A DNA stretch of 5,250 bases from Acidobacteriota bacterium (GTDB taxonomy: Bacteria > Actinomycetota > Acidimicrobiia > Acidimicrobiales > UBA8190), in assembly GCA_028872975.1 (NCBI GenBank), contig JAGWNV010000197.1, positions 1 to 5,250 on the forward strand. Reading direction: 5' to 3'. A model generated the notes under the pieces. That model was not told the DNA's origin and made no database searches. It saw only the letters and a list, made by a program, of their open reading frames with translations. Positions 5,232 through 5,250 of the stretch are shown piece by piece (within the stretch, counting starts at the first letter, position 1; every line of letters starts with the position of its first letter). A program made the position numbers and the translations under genes.

Positions 5232-5250
5232 GGGCTCAACCTTGGCACAC

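Overview
The window is uniformly very GC-rich, with GTG starts, strongly G/C-biased third codon positions and tightly packed genes on both strands. This fits a high-GC Actinomycetota chromosome. Acidimicrobiia is my guess from the general flavour of the proteins, but no marker gene fixes the class. I see no rRNA, tRNA, CRISPR array, insertion sequence or phage gene.

Layout, left to right: (1) 1-352, minus: N-terminal part of a major facilitator transporter that runs off the left edge. (2) 424-1137, plus: a complete S51-type (cyanophycinase/dipeptidase E-like) amidohydrolase with Ser-His-acid motifs, divergent from the transporter. (3) 1151-1702, minus: a 71-residue hypothetical protein followed by a broken nucleotidyltransferase. 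The nucleotidyltransferase keeps its C-terminal half and apparently a short N-terminal remnant in another frame, with a perfect 8-bp palindrome where the two meet. (4) 1877-2833, plus: a complete pirin with all four metal ligands. (5) 2840-3976, minus: a complete ketosynthase-fold protein with both active-site histidines but methionine at the nucleophilic cysteine position. (6) 3977-4181: a 205-bp spacer with a plausible promoter, a CRP-like palindrome and two GC-rich hairpins. (7) 4182-5231, minus: a lipoprotein with two tandem aspartic-protease-like lobes, the first with ATG in place of DTG.

The genes do not form one obvious pathway. Most neighbours are divergent or convergent (13 bp between the S51 gene and the nucleotidyltransferase remnant, 6 bp between pirin and the ketosynthase homologue). 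The ketosynthase homologue and the lipoprotein share a strand but are separated by 205 bp carrying hairpins and a promoter-like region, so they are probably separate units. I see no convincing multi-gene novel system. The best leads are the two enzymes with altered catalytic residues, the operator-like palindrome upstream of the ketosynthase homologue, and the decaying nucleotidyltransferase module.
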